Source: Alkalibacillus almallahensis
GTDB taxonomy: Bacteria; Bacillota; Bacilli; Bacillales; Alkalibacillaceae
Length of the DNA stretch: 64,000 nt
Assembly (NCBI RefSeq): GCF_011761495.1
Contig: NZ_JAASRU010000006.1
Span: 1 to 64,000 of the forward strand
Reading direction: 5' to 3'
A program made the position numbers and the translations under genes. The notes beneath the pieces are model-generated. The model was given only the letters and a program-made list of their open reading frames with translations. It was not told the origin of the DNA and did no database searches. Below, piece by piece: positions 26,191 to 35,952 of the stretch. The number at the start of each line of letters is the position of its first letter. Within the stretch, counting starts at the first letter, position 1.

Positions 26191-27987
26191 ATGCCACAAA
26201 CAAGTTATCCGATTGTCTGGGATTTAGAGACATTTTTTAAAGGGGGCAGTGATTCTAAAGAGCTGCGCCAACATTTAGATGAGGTTAAAGACCGTCTAAA
26301 AACATATTCAGCAAAACTAAATCAATTTGAGACCCCAACATCGAGTTCTGAAGCTGATGACATTGCTTCACTTATAGAAGAAGGTTCAAATGTTAGCCAA
26401 CACATTCGTCAGGCTGGTGCTTTTATTACGTGCTTAGAAGCTCAAGATATGACGGATCATAAAGCAAGTACCCTTCGCAGTGAAGTGATGGAACTAAACG
26501 CCACTTATGGCGCAGCTGTTAACCGTTTCAAGCAAAAGCTAGCCCAAACTGAAGCGTCCGTTTGGCAAGAATTACTTAAACACGAGCAATTAGCTGACCT
26601 TTCATTTGTCTTAAATGAATGGCGTGAAGCGGCACAAGAACAGCTATCAGAAGATGAAGAGTCCTTAATTACAGCTCTGTCTGTTGATGGTTATCATGCC
26701 TGGGGTCAGATGTATAACACCATTGTTGGTGAAATGACTGTTAACGTGACAGTCGACGGTGAAGAAAAGGAATTATCAGTCGGGCAAGCCAATAACTTAC
26801 TTTCACATGAAGACCCAAATGTCCGTAAACAAGTCTATGAAAAGCTTGAAGCTGCTTGGAAAGAGAAAGAATCACTATTTGCGAACACATTAAACCATTT
26901 AGCTGGTTTCCGCTTAAACGTTTATGACAAACGTGGTTGGGACAATGTGTTAAAAGAACCCCTCGATATTAACCGTATGCAACAAGAGACGCTTGATGCG
27001 ATGTGGGGTGCCATCACGAAACACAAACAACCTTTTGTTGATTTCTTATACCGTAAAGCAAACTTACTAGGTAAAGAGAAACTGGAGTGGTACGACTTAG
27101 GTGCACCAACTCAAGAAAACACTCAGACTCTATCTTATGATGAAGGTGCTCAGTTTATTTTGAAACACTTTAAGCAGTTTAGCCCGAAACTAGCTGATTT
27201 TGCAGAGCATGCTTTTGAAAATGGATGGATTGAAGCTGAGGACCGTTCAGGAAAACGCCCTGGTGGTTTCTGTACTGGATTCCCACTAAGCGAAGAATCA
27301 CGAATCTTCATGACTTACAGTGGTTCTATGTCTAACGTCGCTACCTTAGCACATGAACTTGGTCACGCTTTCCATACACATGCTTTAAAGCCCGTTCATC
27401 CATTAAATCGTCGCTATGCCATGAACGTTGCTGAGACAGCTTCGACCTTCGCCGAAATGATCGTAGCTGATGCATCTGTTAAAGAAGCTGAGTCTGATCA
27501 AGATAAAATTGCGTTATTAGAAGATAAGTTACAACGAAGCGTAGCGTTTTTCATGAATATCCATTCTCGCTTTTTATTTGAGACTCGTTTTTACGCAGAA
27601 CGTAAAAATGGATTCGTCCCAGCTGAGCGATTGAATGAATTAACGGATCAAGCACAGCGTGAAGCTTATCAAGACGCTGTACGGTCTACGAGTCCAAGCT
27701 ATTGGTCTAACAAACTACATTTCCATATTACGGGCGTGCCTTTTTACAACTTCCCGTATACATTCGGTTATCTATTCTCACTTAGTATCTATGCGAGAGC
27801 ACTTGAAGAAGGCGTGAGCTATGAAGACAAGTACATGGCATTATTGCAGGATACGGCTCGAATGAGTGTTGAAGATTTAGCCATGAAACACTTAGGTGAG
27901 GATATTACGAAAGAAGCGTTCTGGGAAAAAGGCATTGAGCTTTGTAAACGAGACGTTGAGGAATACCTCGATCTAACATCTAAATAA
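26191..27987 (+). CDS. pepF: Oligoendopeptidase F-type M3 metallopeptidase
   Basis: A 598-residue M3B peptidase. The zinc motif HELGHAFH lies near residue 388, with the third ligand in ETASTFAEM. The C-terminus has the conserved FYNFPYTFGYLFSLSIYA. It degrades oligopeptides in the cytoplasm. The start is the ATG of MPQTSYPIVWDL with AGGAGG upstream; the longer frame crosses the preceding terminator. Confidence 0.94.
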   Translation: MPQTSYPIVWDLETFFKGGSDSKELRQHLDEVKDRLKTYSAKLNQFETPTSSSEADDIASLIEEGSNVSQHIRQAGAFITCLEAQDMTDHKASTLRSEVMELNATYGAAVNRFKQKLAQTEASVWQELLKHEQLADLSFVLNEWREAAQEQLSEDEESLITALSVDGYHAWGQMYNTIVGEMTVNVTVDGEEKELSVGQANNLLSHEDPNVRKQVYEKLEAAWKEKESLFANTLNHLAGFRLNVYDKRGWDNVLKEPLDINRMQQETLDAMWGAITKHKQPFVDFLYRKANLLGKEKLEWYDLGAPTQENTQTLSYDEGAQFILKHFKQFSPKLADFAEHAFENGWIEAEDRSGKRPGGFCTGFPLSEESRIFMTYSGSMSNVATLAHELGHAFHTHALKPVHPLNRRYAMNVAETASTFAEMIVADASVKEAESDQDKIALLEDKLQRSVAFFMNIHSRFLFETRFYAERKNGFVPAERLNELTDQAQREAYQDAVRSTSPSYWSNKLHFHITGVPFYNFPYTFGYLFSLSIYARALEEGVSYEDKYMALLQDTARMSVEDLAMKHLGEDITKEAFWEKGIELCKRDVEEYLDLTSK

Positions 27988-28000
27988 TAGGATCAAACCT

Positions 28001-28043
28001 AAAAAAGGCCAGACAATTGCAAAATGCTTTGTCTGGCCTTTTC
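28001..28043. terminator. Bidirectional terminator between pepF and the GNAT gene
   Basis: AAAAGGCCAGACAA pairs with TTGTCTGGCCTTTT; runs of A and T on the two sides let it serve both convergent genes. Confidence 0.9.
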
Positions 28044-28051
28044 AATTTAGT

Positions 28052-28558
28052 TTATGAGGAATGAATCTTCTTTTCGTAATAATAGAATGGTTCGGGAAAC
28101 TGCCCATGGTATTGTTTATCTACTAACGTATAATTGCCTTTTTGAAATAGTCTCAGAGCCGCTTCATTTTCCCCGTTAGTATCCGTACGAATGTAAGGAA
28201 TATCACGCTGAGCGGCTAATTGTTCAGCATACTCGTAGAAAGCCAACCCTACTCCCTTTTGTCTCGCTTGTGGCGATACAGCGACACGTTTCAAACAGAG
28301 AAATGCATCAGCTTCTGACCAAGCAATTTCATGATACTCTTCATGTCCTTTGTTACTAATACATGCCACACCAATAATTTGCTGATCTTGTTCAAACACG
28401 TACAGCTCTTGATTATGTAAGTCTTTTTCATAGTGTTCACGAAGCGGATACGTCTCTCCCCATTGTGTTAAGCCAGCCTGAGCCATCACTTGTTTAGCCT
28501 CTCCGACAATCTCTTCTATTTGATCTAAGTCTCGCTCTGTTGCCTCTCTTATCATCAT
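28052..28558 (-). CDS. GNAT family N-acetyltransferase
   Basis: About 168 residues. The acetyl-CoA-binding motif is VSPQARQKGVGLAFYEYAEQ, followed by RTDTNGENEAALRLFQKGNYT. The acceptor is unknown. Two adjacent ATGs after AAAGGTG may serve as start; the first is used. Convergent with pepF, divergent from cadC. Confidence 0.88.
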   Translation of the reverse strand: MMIREATERDLDQIEEIVGEAKQVMAQAGLTQWGETYPLREHYEKDLHNQELYVFEQDQQIIGVACISNKGHEEYHEIAWSEADAFLCLKRVAVSPQARQKGVGLAFYEYAEQLAAQRDIPYIRTDTNGENEAALRLFQKGNYTLVDKQYHGQFPEPFYYYEKKIHSS

Positions 28559-28619
28559 GATCACCTTTAACTTTTTCCATTAGTTTATCATATCACCACG
28601 CTAAAGTGAACGGTTGCGC

Positions 28620-28671
28620 TTGACATTCAAACACTCATTTGAATATAATACAATCAAATACTGGTTTGAAT
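28620..28671 (+). promoter_or_regulatory. cadCA promoter with two CadC-type operators
   Basis: TTGACA, 18-bp spacer, TATAAT. The spacer is almost filled by the palindrome ATTCAAACACTCATTTGAAT (28625-28644), like the ArsR/SmtB-type cad operator. A second, weaker half-site pair, TCAAATACTGGTTTGA (28654-28669), lies just downstream over the transcription start. Binding would block RNA polymerase directly. Confidence 0.82.
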
Positions 28672-28689
28672 GAAAGAAGGCGACTTATT

Positions 28690-29052
28690 ATGAAATTAAC
28701 GAATTGCACGTCCGAAATCACAGATGAACAGTTAACCCATATTCATAAACAAGTTAGTCAAACAGAAACGCCATCCGTTGCTCAATTATTCAAAGTGCTT
28801 GCTGACCCTACACGCGTTAAAATCGCCCAAGCGTTAACAATTGAAGACGAACTCTGTGTTTGTGATGTGGCAGCTGTCACTGAAACATCTGTTGCGACAG
28901 CATCACATCATTTAAGAACATTAAAACAACACGGGCTCACCAAAACCCGTAAACACGGAAAAAATAGTTATTATTCTTTGGATGATCATCATGTCGTCCA
29001 ACTTATCCAAGTAGCTGTTGAACATCAACACGAACAGGAGGCCTTATCATGA
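28690..29052 (+). CDS. cadC: CadC-like ArsR/SmtB metal-sensing repressor
   Basis: A 120-residue winged-helix repressor. The DNA-recognition helix is in TSVATASHHLRTLKQHGLT. Cysteines for the N-terminal metal site are Cys6, Cys56 and Cys58 (ELCVCD); the Cys11 of staphylococcal CadC has no equivalent. The C-terminal helix has the DxH-N10-HxxE pattern of the CadC second metal site. It should repress cadCA and release DNA on binding Cd, Pb or Zn. The start is the ATG of MKLTNCTSE with AGAAGG upstream; cadA overlaps by four bases. Confidence 0.92.
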   Translation: MKLTNCTSEITDEQLTHIHKQVSQTETPSVAQLFKVLADPTRVKIAQALTIEDELCVCDVAAVTETSVATASHHLRTLKQHGLTKTRKHGKNSYYSLDDHHVVQLIQVAVEHQHEQEALS

Positions 29053-31142
29053 CGCAAGAAACCTATTACGTACAAGGGATGACTTGTTCTTCATGTGCTA
29101 AAACGTTCGAAGACAATGTTAAAGAGATTAAGTCTGTTGAAGACGCTGAAGTTAACTTCGGCGCCTCCAAGATTACGGTTTATGGTGAAGCGTCAATTAA
29201 TGACCTCGAGAAAGCCGGTTCATTCGAAAAATTAGCCGTTTCTAAAGAATACAACAAACAATCATTTGATCTCATGCAAACCTTGAAATCAAACTGGCAT
29301 TTAGTCACGTCATTCATTTTGCTTCTAATTGGATTAGTCACATTAAATCAATTAGGTGAAGAACACATCGTTACAAGAACAATCTTCCTGGGTTCAATAG
29401 CAATCGGCGGATATTCGTTACTTCAGACTGGTGTACGTAATCTAATCAAGTGGCGTTTCGATATGAAAACACTGATGACCATTGCCGTCATTGGCGCTGT
29501 CATTATTGGCGAATGGGTTGAAGGAGCTGTTGTTGTCATATTATTTGCGATCAGCGAATGGCTCGAGGAATTCTCAATCGACCGCGCACGTTCGTCGATC
29601 CAATCACTCATGGATTTAGCACCTGATACAGCCACCGTCAAACGAAACGGGCAAAATGAAGTCGTCAATGTCAAAAACATCGAAGTTGGCGAGACTATCA
29701 TCATTAAACCCGGTGAGAAAATTCCTGTTGATGGCGTTGTCTCAATAGGCGAAAGTTCGATTAATCAAGCAGCTATTACAGGTGAGTCTGTTCCTGTCTA
29801 TAAAGCTGAGGATGAAAATGTATTCGCTGGTACCCTCAATGAAGAAGGCTATTTAGAAATCACGGCGCAAAAGCGTGCGGATCAATCAACGCTAGCCAAA
29901 ATTATTCATCTCGTTGAAGAAGCTCAAAATGAAAAAGCCCCTGCACAGCAGTTAATCGACCGATTCGCGGCTTATTACACACCACTTATTATGGTTATTG
30001 CCCTTGGCGTTGCGACGATTCCACCGCTCGCATTTGGTTTAAGTTTTGAAACCTGGCTATATCAAGGCCTGGCCGTTCTAGTCGTTGGTTGTCCATGTGC
30101 CCTTGTGATTTCCACGCCTGTTGCGATTGTCACAGCAATTGGAAGCGCTGCCCGTAACGGCGTGCTTGTTAAAGGGGGCTCATTCTTAGAAACTCTCGGT
30201 CGAATTAAAGCGATTGCGTTTGACAAAACAGGAACCATTACACAAGGGAAGCCTGTTGTTCAACAATATGAACTCTTCAGTGATCAAGTATCATCAGAGC
30301 GATTTTTCCAGTTAGCTAGCGCTCTAGAAATGAAATCTCAACATCCATTAGCACAGTCGATTATTGATTATACAGATAACCAATTCGAAATAAACGAAAC
30401 GCTCACCGTTGAATCTTTTCAATCCTTAACAGGGAAAGGTGTTCAAGGGACAATCAATGGCACTCACTATAGGATTGGAAGCCCTGAAATCTTCGAGCTA
30501 ACTGAAAATCAACAAGCTAGAATCCAAGAAGCACAGGAACAAGGTTACACTGTGATTATTTTAGGTGATCAAGAACGTTCACTTGGCTTTATTAATATCG
30601 CTGATCCATTACGTTCTATTGCTAAAGACATGATTGAACAATTACAAGAAGCCCAATTAACTGAAACGATTTTATTAACAGGTGACCATGATCGAACAGC
30701 TCAATCAATCAGTCAACAGGTTGGTATACACCAATATATCGCCAAACTATTGCCAAAAGATAAACGGACGCAAATTCAACAATTACAACAGAGACATGGG
30801 ACTGTTGCGATGGTAGGTGATGGTGTCAATGATGCGCCGGCCCTTGCGACTGCTGATGTCGGCATTGCGATGGGAAGTGCTGGAACCGACACAGCATTAG
30901 AAACAGCCGATGTCGCCTTAATGGGAGACGATTTAACAAACCTCCCTTACACCGTGAAGTTAAGTCGGAAAACGTTAAGAATCATCAAACAAAACATCGT
31001 CTTTGCTTTAAGTACCAAAGCTCTTGCTTTACTACTCGTCATCCCAGGATGGCTCACATTGTGGATTGCGATATTAGCTGACATGGGAGCAACATTACTC
31101 GTTACACTCAACGCCTTACGTCTCATGAAGCAGAATAAGTAA
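29049..31142 (+). CDS. cadA: CadA-type heavy-metal-translocating P-type ATPase
   Basis: A 697-residue P1B ATPase for Zn, Cd or Pb export. There is one N-terminal metal-binding domain with GMTCSSC (Cys13, Cys16). The translocation motif CPC is at residues 348-350, the phosphorylation motif DKTGT at 392, the SEHPL-equivalent reads QHPLAQ, and GDGVNDAPA completes the ATP hinge. It is translationally coupled to cadC. Repeat copy D lies downstream. Confidence 0.95.
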   Translation: MTQETYYVQGMTCSSCAKTFEDNVKEIKSVEDAEVNFGASKITVYGEASINDLEKAGSFEKLAVSKEYNKQSFDLMQTLKSNWHLVTSFILLLIGLVTLNQLGEEHIVTRTIFLGSIAIGGYSLLQTGVRNLIKWRFDMKTLMTIAVIGAVIIGEWVEGAVVVILFAISEWLEEFSIDRARSSIQSLMDLAPDTATVKRNGQNEVVNVKNIEVGETIIIKPGEKIPVDGVVSIGESSINQAAITGESVPVYKAEDENVFAGTLNEEGYLEITAQKRADQSTLAKIIHLVEEAQNEKAPAQQLIDRFAAYYTPLIMVIALGVATIPPLAFGLSFETWLYQGLAVLVVGCPCALVISTPVAIVTAIGSAARNGVLVKGGSFLETLGRIKAIAFDKTGTITQGKPVVQQYELFSDQVSSERFFQLASALEMKSQHPLAQSIIDYTDNQFEINETLTVESFQSLTGKGVQGTINGTHYRIGSPEIFELTENQQARIQEAQEQGYTVIILGDQERSLGFINIADPLRSIAKDMIEQLQEAQLTETILLTGDHDRTAQSISQQVGIHQYIAKLLPKDKRTQIQQLQQRHGTVAMVGDGVNDAPALATADVGIAMGSAGTDTALETADVALMGDDLTNLPYTVKLSRKTLRIIKQNIVFALSTKALALLLVIPGWLTLWIAILADMGATLLVTLNALRLMKQNK

Positions 31143-31213
31143 ATTATTTTGGCTCGAGCATTATAATCTTAATTGTATAATAAGCGACTGTTTAATATTT
31201 ATTCGTTATAATA

Positions 31214-31491
31214 GAGCACTTATGAAGCGGAATCAAAACACGTAGACGCCTGCGGGAACAGCACGCGTCTCGAGACCCCGGAAGCCCCGCTTTTGGGCTG
31301 AGGGATGCACCTGCGTCTTCTAGCAAAGCTTCGAAGTAGGCTTCCTCGGTGCAAGTAACAAAGAAGCTTATTCGATGAAGTTGCCTGGCTCGAGCCGTGC
31401 CCCGGTAAAGGAAACACGGCGATTGCATTAGCAGAGCCGATGTTGAGCTTATGTCACGTAGAACCAAGCGAAGTGCTTTGATGGAGCGTTA
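31214..31491 (-). repeat. Modular hairpin repeat, copy D (inverted; M1+M4 plus extra insert)
   Basis: Oriented opposite to the other copies. The outer arm ATCAAAACAC pairs with GTGCTTTGAT (one mismatch). It has CTCGAG arms, M1 (about 31305-31390) and M4 in the form GCCC/GGGC instead of GGCC/GGCC. Between CTCGAG and the outer arm there is a unique insert of about 80 bp (31393-31470) that holds GCCGTG/CACGGC. It lies between the convergent cadA and hisC. Apart from this copy and the hisC terminator the 31143-31572 gap holds nothing else. Confidence 0.88.
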
Positions 31492-31500
31492 TTTAAGCAA

Positions 31501-31545
31501 AAAAACCTAAGGATTTACTTCTCAATTAAATCCTTAGGGTTTTAA
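31501..31545 (-). terminator. Intrinsic terminator of the his operon
   Basis: On the minus strand AACCCTAAGGATTTA pairs with TAAATCCTTAGGTTT, followed by a T run. Confidence 0.9.
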
Positions 31546-31572
31546 TTTACTTTATGAGGTTTTGCCTTAATC

Positions 31573-32631
31573 TCATGAGATAAGTGATTGAATGATATCA
31601 ATCAAACGCTTCATTTCGTCATCTGTTCCAACTGAAATTCGAACATAACCTTCTAATCCTGGCTTATTAAAATAGCGAATATATACCCCTCGAGCTTTTA
31701 ATTGTTGATATAAGGTTTCGGCTTCAATTCCCCTTGGCTTAACAAATAGAAAGTTGGCTTTAGAATTCGATACCCAAAATCCTAACTCCTTTAAGTCATG
31801 CTTTACCCATTCACGCGATTTGACGATGGCTTGCAGAGTCTCAGCATAATACGGTTCATCAGCTAATGCCGCTTCAGCTCCAGCTAAAGAAACACGATTC
31901 ATCGTATAAGAGTTAAACGAATTCTTAATCCGTTCTAACCCTTCAATTAACGCTACATCACCTACCGCGTAACCAACTCTTAGCCCTGCTAAAGCGTGCG
32001 ATTTAGATAACGTCTTCGTCACTAATAGATTCGGATATTGCGTGGTTAGACTTATAGCGGATTCTGCTCCAAATTCTACATAAGCCTCATCTACAATCAC
32101 CACTTGATTGGGATTATGAGCGACAATAGTTTCGACTTCTTCGCGCGATAACGCTAAACCAGTCGGCGCATTCGGATTAGGAAAAATAACGCCGCCAACT
32201 GATCGCTTAAATCCTTCAACATCAATCGATAAATCATCTTGTAATGGTATTTGTTGAAAAGGAATATCATAGAGATTCGCATAAACAGGATAAAAGCTAT
32301 ACGTAATCTCTGGCATCTTAATCGCTTCATTCGGGTCGAAAAACGCTTGAAACGCAAACGCTAGCACTTCGTCTGAACCGTTTCCAACAAAGACTTTATT
32401 GACATCCACACTTTCTCGTTTAGCAATCACTGTTTTTAAGCGATCCGCTGTAGGGCTTGGGTATTTCTTCAAATCAGCATTGATCGACTGTTCCATAGCC
32501 TCAAGCGCAAGAGGTGATGGTGGAAATGGATTCTCGTTTGTATTTAACTTAATAACATTGGCATCACTAGGTTGCTCCCCTGGTACATAAGGCTTCGCTT
32601 CTCGAGCTGTCCGACTCCAGAATTTACTCAT
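31573..32631 (-). CDS. hisC: Histidinol-phosphate aminotransferase
   Basis: A 352-residue class I PLP aminotransferase. The PLP lysine is in [17 protein letters not shown], with NPNAPTG for the cofactor pocket and [14 protein letters not shown] at the end. It makes histidinol phosphate from imidazole acetol phosphate. It overlaps hisI by eight bases and is the last gene of the operon. In B. subtilis hisC lies in the trp region, so its placement here is a difference. Confidence 0.95.
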   Translation of the reverse strand: MSKFWSRTAREAKPYVPGEQPSDANVIKLNTNENPFPPSPLALEAMEQSINADLKKYPSPTADRLKTVIAKRESVDVNKVFVGNGSDEVLAFAFQAFFDPNEAIKMPEITYSFYPVYANLYDIPFQQIPLQDDLSIDVEGFKRSVGGVIFPNPNAPTGLALSREEVETIVAHNPNQVVIVDEAYVEFGAESAISLTTQYPNLLVTKTLSKSHALAGLRVGYAVGDVALIEGLERIKNSFNSYTMNRVSLAGAEAALADEPYYAETLQAIVKSREWVKHDLKELGFWVSNSKANFLFVKPRGIEAETLYQQLKARGVYIRYFNKPGLEGYVRISVGTDDEMKRLIDIIQSLIS

Positions 32632-33256
32632 TGGAATCCCCTTTCATCCGTTCGGTCAAAACGGCTTTAACGTCATCTGTACTCAAACCACGCTCAGCCA
32701 TTAACACAAGCGTATGATAGGTTAAATCTGCTATTTCCATCGCTAGATTTTCATTATCTTGATTTTTGGCTCCGATAATGACTTCTCCTGCTTCTTCACT
32801 TACTTTCTTCAGGATTTTATCAACGCCTTCATCAAATAGATAATTCGTATATGAATTTGCTTGAGGATGGTCACGCCGGTTTTGAATAGATTCAAAGACA
32901 CGTTCAACTATTTGAGAATCAACCGTTGATGGCTCACCTAAGTCCACTTCGCGGTAAAAGCAGCTCTTCTCACCTGTGTGACAAGCTGGGCCAGTTTGTT
33001 CAACTTTTACAAGTAGAGCATCTTGATCACAATCGTAGTATAATTGTTTAACATGCTGCTCATTTCCAGATGTTGCCCCTTTTTGCCATAATTCTTCGCG
33101 GCTACGGCTATAAAACCATGTTCGCTTGGTTTCGATTGTTTTATTTAACGACGTTTCGTTCATATACGCTAGCATTAATACCTCACCTGTTCGCACGTCT
33201 TGTACGATGGCTGGGACAAGGCCTTGTTCGTCGAATTGAATATTTAATGATTCCAC
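32624..33256 (-). CDS. hisI: Bifunctional phosphoribosyl-AMP cyclohydrolase / phosphoribosyl-ATP pyrophosphatase
   Basis: A 210-residue HisIE fusion. Residues about 1-105 are HisI, with [26 protein letters not shown] carrying the zinc and magnesium ligands; residues about 115-205 are HisE with [12 protein letters not shown] and [13 protein letters not shown]. It does the second and third steps of histidine synthesis. The start is GTG, seven bases after AGGGTG, six bases from the hisF stop. Confidence 0.95.
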   Translation of the reverse strand: MESLNIQFDEQGLVPAIVQDVRTGEVLMLAYMNETSLNKTIETKRTWFYSRSREELWQKGATSGNEQHVKQLYYDCDQDALLVKVEQTGPACHTGEKSCFYREVDLGEPSTVDSQIVERVFESIQNRRDHPQANSYTNYLFDEGVDKILKKVSEEAGEVIIGAKNQDNENLAMEIADLTYHTLVLMAERGLSTDDVKAVLTERMKGDSNE

Positions 33257-33262
33257 CTATGA

Positions 33263-34021
33263 TCACCCTAACCTAATCGGAAGTTCATGATTATATAAAT
33301 ACTGTTTTAGATCGCTTAATTCTATTTCATTAAAATGAAAGACAGAAGCGGCTAAGGCTGCGTCTGCTTTTCCATTCGTTAATACATCGAGGAAATGTTC
33401 TTCTTTACCTGCACCACCTGAAGCAACAACAGGGATGTTAACGTGGTCACTTAACTGAGCCATCACATCGCTTCGATAGCCTTGTTTAACGCCATCAGTA
33501 TCCATGACATTTAAAACAATCTCGCCAGCGCCACGTTTTTCCCCTTCTATGGCCCATTCGATTAACTTCTTACCCGTGTTCTCTCGGCCGCCTTTCACAA
33601 AGACGTACCATTCACCGTCCGCTTCTTTCGCATCAATCGATAAAACAACGCATTGATTGCCAAAACGGACAGATGCTTCATCGATCAGATCTGGATTCGT
33701 GACAGCCGCACTATTGATCGACACTTTATCAGCACCAGCTTGAAGAACAGCCCGAAAATCATCGACCGTTCGAATGCCGCCGCCGACTGTAAATGGAATG
33801 TGAACTTCTTCTGATACACGTTCGACCACGTCTAAGAAAATATCGCGTTTTTCATGGGAAGCCGTTATATCATAGAATACTAATTCATCAGCACCTAGTT
33901 CACTGTACCGCTTACCTAACTCAACCGGGTCAGCCACATCTTGAATATCAGTGAACTTCTTGCCTTTTACCACACGGCCATCTTGTACGTCTAAACATGG
34001 GACAATGCGTTTGGCTAACAT
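33263..34021 (-). CDS. hisF: Imidazole glycerol phosphate synthase, cyclase subunit
   Basis: A 252-residue (beta/alpha)8 barrel beginning [20 protein letters not shown], with catalytic Asp in CLDV and in [12 protein letters not shown]. It pairs with HisH. It overlaps hisA by seven bases. Confidence 0.97.
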   Translation of the reverse strand: MLAKRIVPCLDVQDGRVVKGKKFTDIQDVADPVELGKRYSELGADELVFYDITASHEKRDIFLDVVERVSEEVHIPFTVGGGIRTVDDFRAVLQAGADKVSINSAAVTNPDLIDEASVRFGNQCVVLSIDAKEADGEWYVFVKGGRENTGKKLIEWAIEGEKRGAGEIVLNVMDTDGVKQGYRSDVMAQLSDHVNIPVVASGGAGKEEHFLDVLTNGKADAALAASVFHFNEIELSDLKQYLYNHELPIRLG

Positions 34022-34734
34022 GTTGATGGCTCCTTCATAATCGCTGCTAGATTCACTTTGTTTTCATATAACGCCTTTCCAACAATCGCACCGTAAAGTT
34101 TCACGTCATTAAGCGCGCGTATATCTTTTAAGGAAGTCACACCACCTGATGCGATGACATTAAGCGACGTGGCCTCATTCATTTCGTAAAGCGCATCGAT
34201 ATTGGGTCCTTGGAGCATGCCGTCTTTAGCAATGTCAGTATAAACAATCGTTTTGATTCCATAAGACTGCATCTGGACAGCAAAGTCAACCGCTTCTAAT
34301 TCAGACGTTTCGATCCAACCGTCCGTTGCTACATAACCATCACGTGCATCAATCGAAACGACAACACGGTCACCACCAAATTGTGCGGCTGCTTCTTTAG
34401 CAAACGCCGGATCCTTCACGGCCGCCGTCCCTAATATAACTCGCGTCACGCCTTTATCTAATAATGTTTGAATACGCTCTAAATCGCGCACGCCTCCGCC
34501 AACTTGAACTGGAATATTGACGTGACTCACAATTTGTTCGATTACCTGGCCGTTCTCAGAAGGGTCCCCTTTAGCTGCATCCAAATCGACTAGGTGTAAG
34601 TAGCTCGCGCCATCACGTTCCCACTGTTCCGCCATCTCAATAGGATCACCATAAACGGTTTCATCGTTATAGTCACCTTGCTTTAAACGAACGCATTGTC
34701 CGTTTCGTAAATCAATCGCAGGAAAAATTCTCAT
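34015..34734 (-). CDS. hisA: ProFAR isomerase
   Basis: A 239-residue barrel enzyme homologous to His[19 protein letters not shown] at the start, catalytic Asp in AIDL and [11 protein letters not shown]. It opens the ribose ring of ProFAR (Amadori rearrangement). It overlaps hisH by four bases. Confidence 0.97.
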   Translation of the reverse strand: MRIFPAIDLRNGQCVRLKQGDYNDETVYGDPIEMAEQWERDGASYLHLVDLDAAKGDPSENGQVIEQIVSHVNIPVQVGGGVRDLERIQTLLDKGVTRVILGTAAVKDPAFAKEAAAQFGGDRVVVSIDARDGYVATDGWIETSELEAVDFAVQMQSYGIKTIVYTDIAKDGMLQGPNIDALYEMNEATSLNVIASGGVTSLKDIRALNDVKLYGAIVGKALYENKVNLAAIMKEPSTC

Positions 34735-35336
34735 TGCACCATCTCCCCGAAATTTTTTAGTAATTGCATTCCGACACGCGAGCTTTTCTCTGGATGGTAT
34801 TGCATCCCCATCACGTGACCTCGTTTCACAGCTGACGTGAACGACTTTCCATAAACCGTTTCATGTAAAATATCTGCTTCATGTGTCGCTTGAGCATAAT
34901 AGGAATGAACAAAGTAAACATAGTCCTCATCTTGAACACCTTCATTAAGCGATGTCATTTGTTTTAATGCTAACTGATTCCAACCCATATGCGGGACTTT
35001 CACATCGTCAGAAAACCGAACAATCTCACCCTCTATCAAGCCTAAACCAGCATGTTCACCGTGTTCATAACTTTTGTCGAACAACAATTGCATCCCTAAA
35101 CAAATCCCTAAAAGAGGCGTTCCCTTGTCTACTTCTTGTTTAATTGTATCGACAAAACCACTTGCTTCAAGGCGTTTCATCGCTTCACCAAAAGCACCAA
35201 CACCAGGCAAAATCATCCCGTCTGCTTGAGCTAGATCACTTGGATCATCCGTAACGAATGCATCAATTTCTAATAGTTTTAATGCGTGTTTCACATTTTT
35301 TAAATTACCTGCTCCGTAATCAATAATGGCTATCAT
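34731..35336 (-). CDS. hisH: Imidazole glycerol phosphate synthase, glutamine amidotransferase subunit
   Basis: A 201-residue class I amidotransferase with the nucleophile Cys in LLGICLGMQLLF, and His and Glu in MGMQYHPEKSS. It supplies ammonia to HisF. The SD is AAGGAG. Confidence 0.96.
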   Translation of the reverse strand: MIAIIDYGAGNLKNVKHALKLLEIDAFVTDDPSDLAQADGMILPGVGAFGEAMKRLEASGFVDTIKQEVDKGTPLLGICLGMQLLFDKSYEHGEHAGLGLIEGEIVRFSDDVKVPHMGWNQLALKQMTSLNEGVQDEDYVYFVHSYYAQATHEADILHETVYGKSFTSAVKRGHVMGMQYHPEKSSRVGMQLLKNFGEMVQ

Positions 35337-35347
35337 GGCTGTACTCC

Positions 35348-35938
35348 TTACTCTGATAACGTTCCTTTTGTAGAAGGGACGGATCCGTCTCCATGTTTAA
35401 TCGTGACCGCTTCATTTAATACGCGACCAAATCCTTTAAAAATCGATTCAATGATATGGTGATTATTCGAGCCGTGCATCAATTTAATGTGTAAAGTCAC
35501 ACCCGCTTGATTGATAAACGCACGGAAGAATTCCTCAACGAGTTCTGTATCAAACGCCCCTACTTTTTCACCTAAGCCATCTACATCAAAAACGAGATAT
35601 GGACGATTGGACACATCGATTGACACTAAGCTTAAAGCTTCATCCATAGGTGTAAAATCAGACGCATATCGGGTAATCCCAGCTTTATCACCTAGCGCTT
35701 GCTTAAACGCCTGGCCTAAGACAATCCCGACATCTTCCACGGTATGATGATCATCTACAGACGTATCGCCATCAGCACTTACGGTTAAATCAAAAGACCC
35801 GTGTGCGGCAAATAGCGTTAACATATGATCTAAAAAACCAACACCTGTCTCAATATGAATGTCTTGTTTGCCATCTAATCCGTAAGCTAAACTAATCGCC
35901 GTTTCACTTGTTTCTCGTTTAATCGTTGCTTGGCGCAT
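35348..35938 (-). CDS. hisB: Imidazoleglycerol-phosphate dehydratase
   Basis: A 196-residue enzyme with two similar halves: GFLDHMLTLFAAHG, DDHHTVEDVGI, then the second set HGSNNHHIIESIFKG. The histidines bind two manganese ions. It is the monofunctional form, so histidinol phosphatase must come from another gene; hisJ lies upstream. Confidence 0.97.
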   Translation of the reverse strand: MRQATIKRETSETAISLAYGLDGKQDIHIETGVGFLDHMLTLFAAHGSFDLTVSADGDTSVDDHHTVEDVGIVLGQAFKQALGDKAGITRYASDFTPMDEALSLVSIDVSNRPYLVFDVDGLGEKVGAFDTELVEEFFRAFINQAGVTLHIKLMHGSNNHHIIESIFKGFGRVLNEAVTIKHGDGSVPSTKGTLSE

Positions 35939-35952
35939 ATGATAACCTCCCC

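Noticed and set aside
31145-31160. GGCTCGAGC just after cadA as a further repeat copy
   Set aside because: Only nine bases match and no arm or module follows.
31192-31467. 91-codon frame in repeat copy D
   Set aside because: No SD, and its sequence is the repeat family in reverse orientation.
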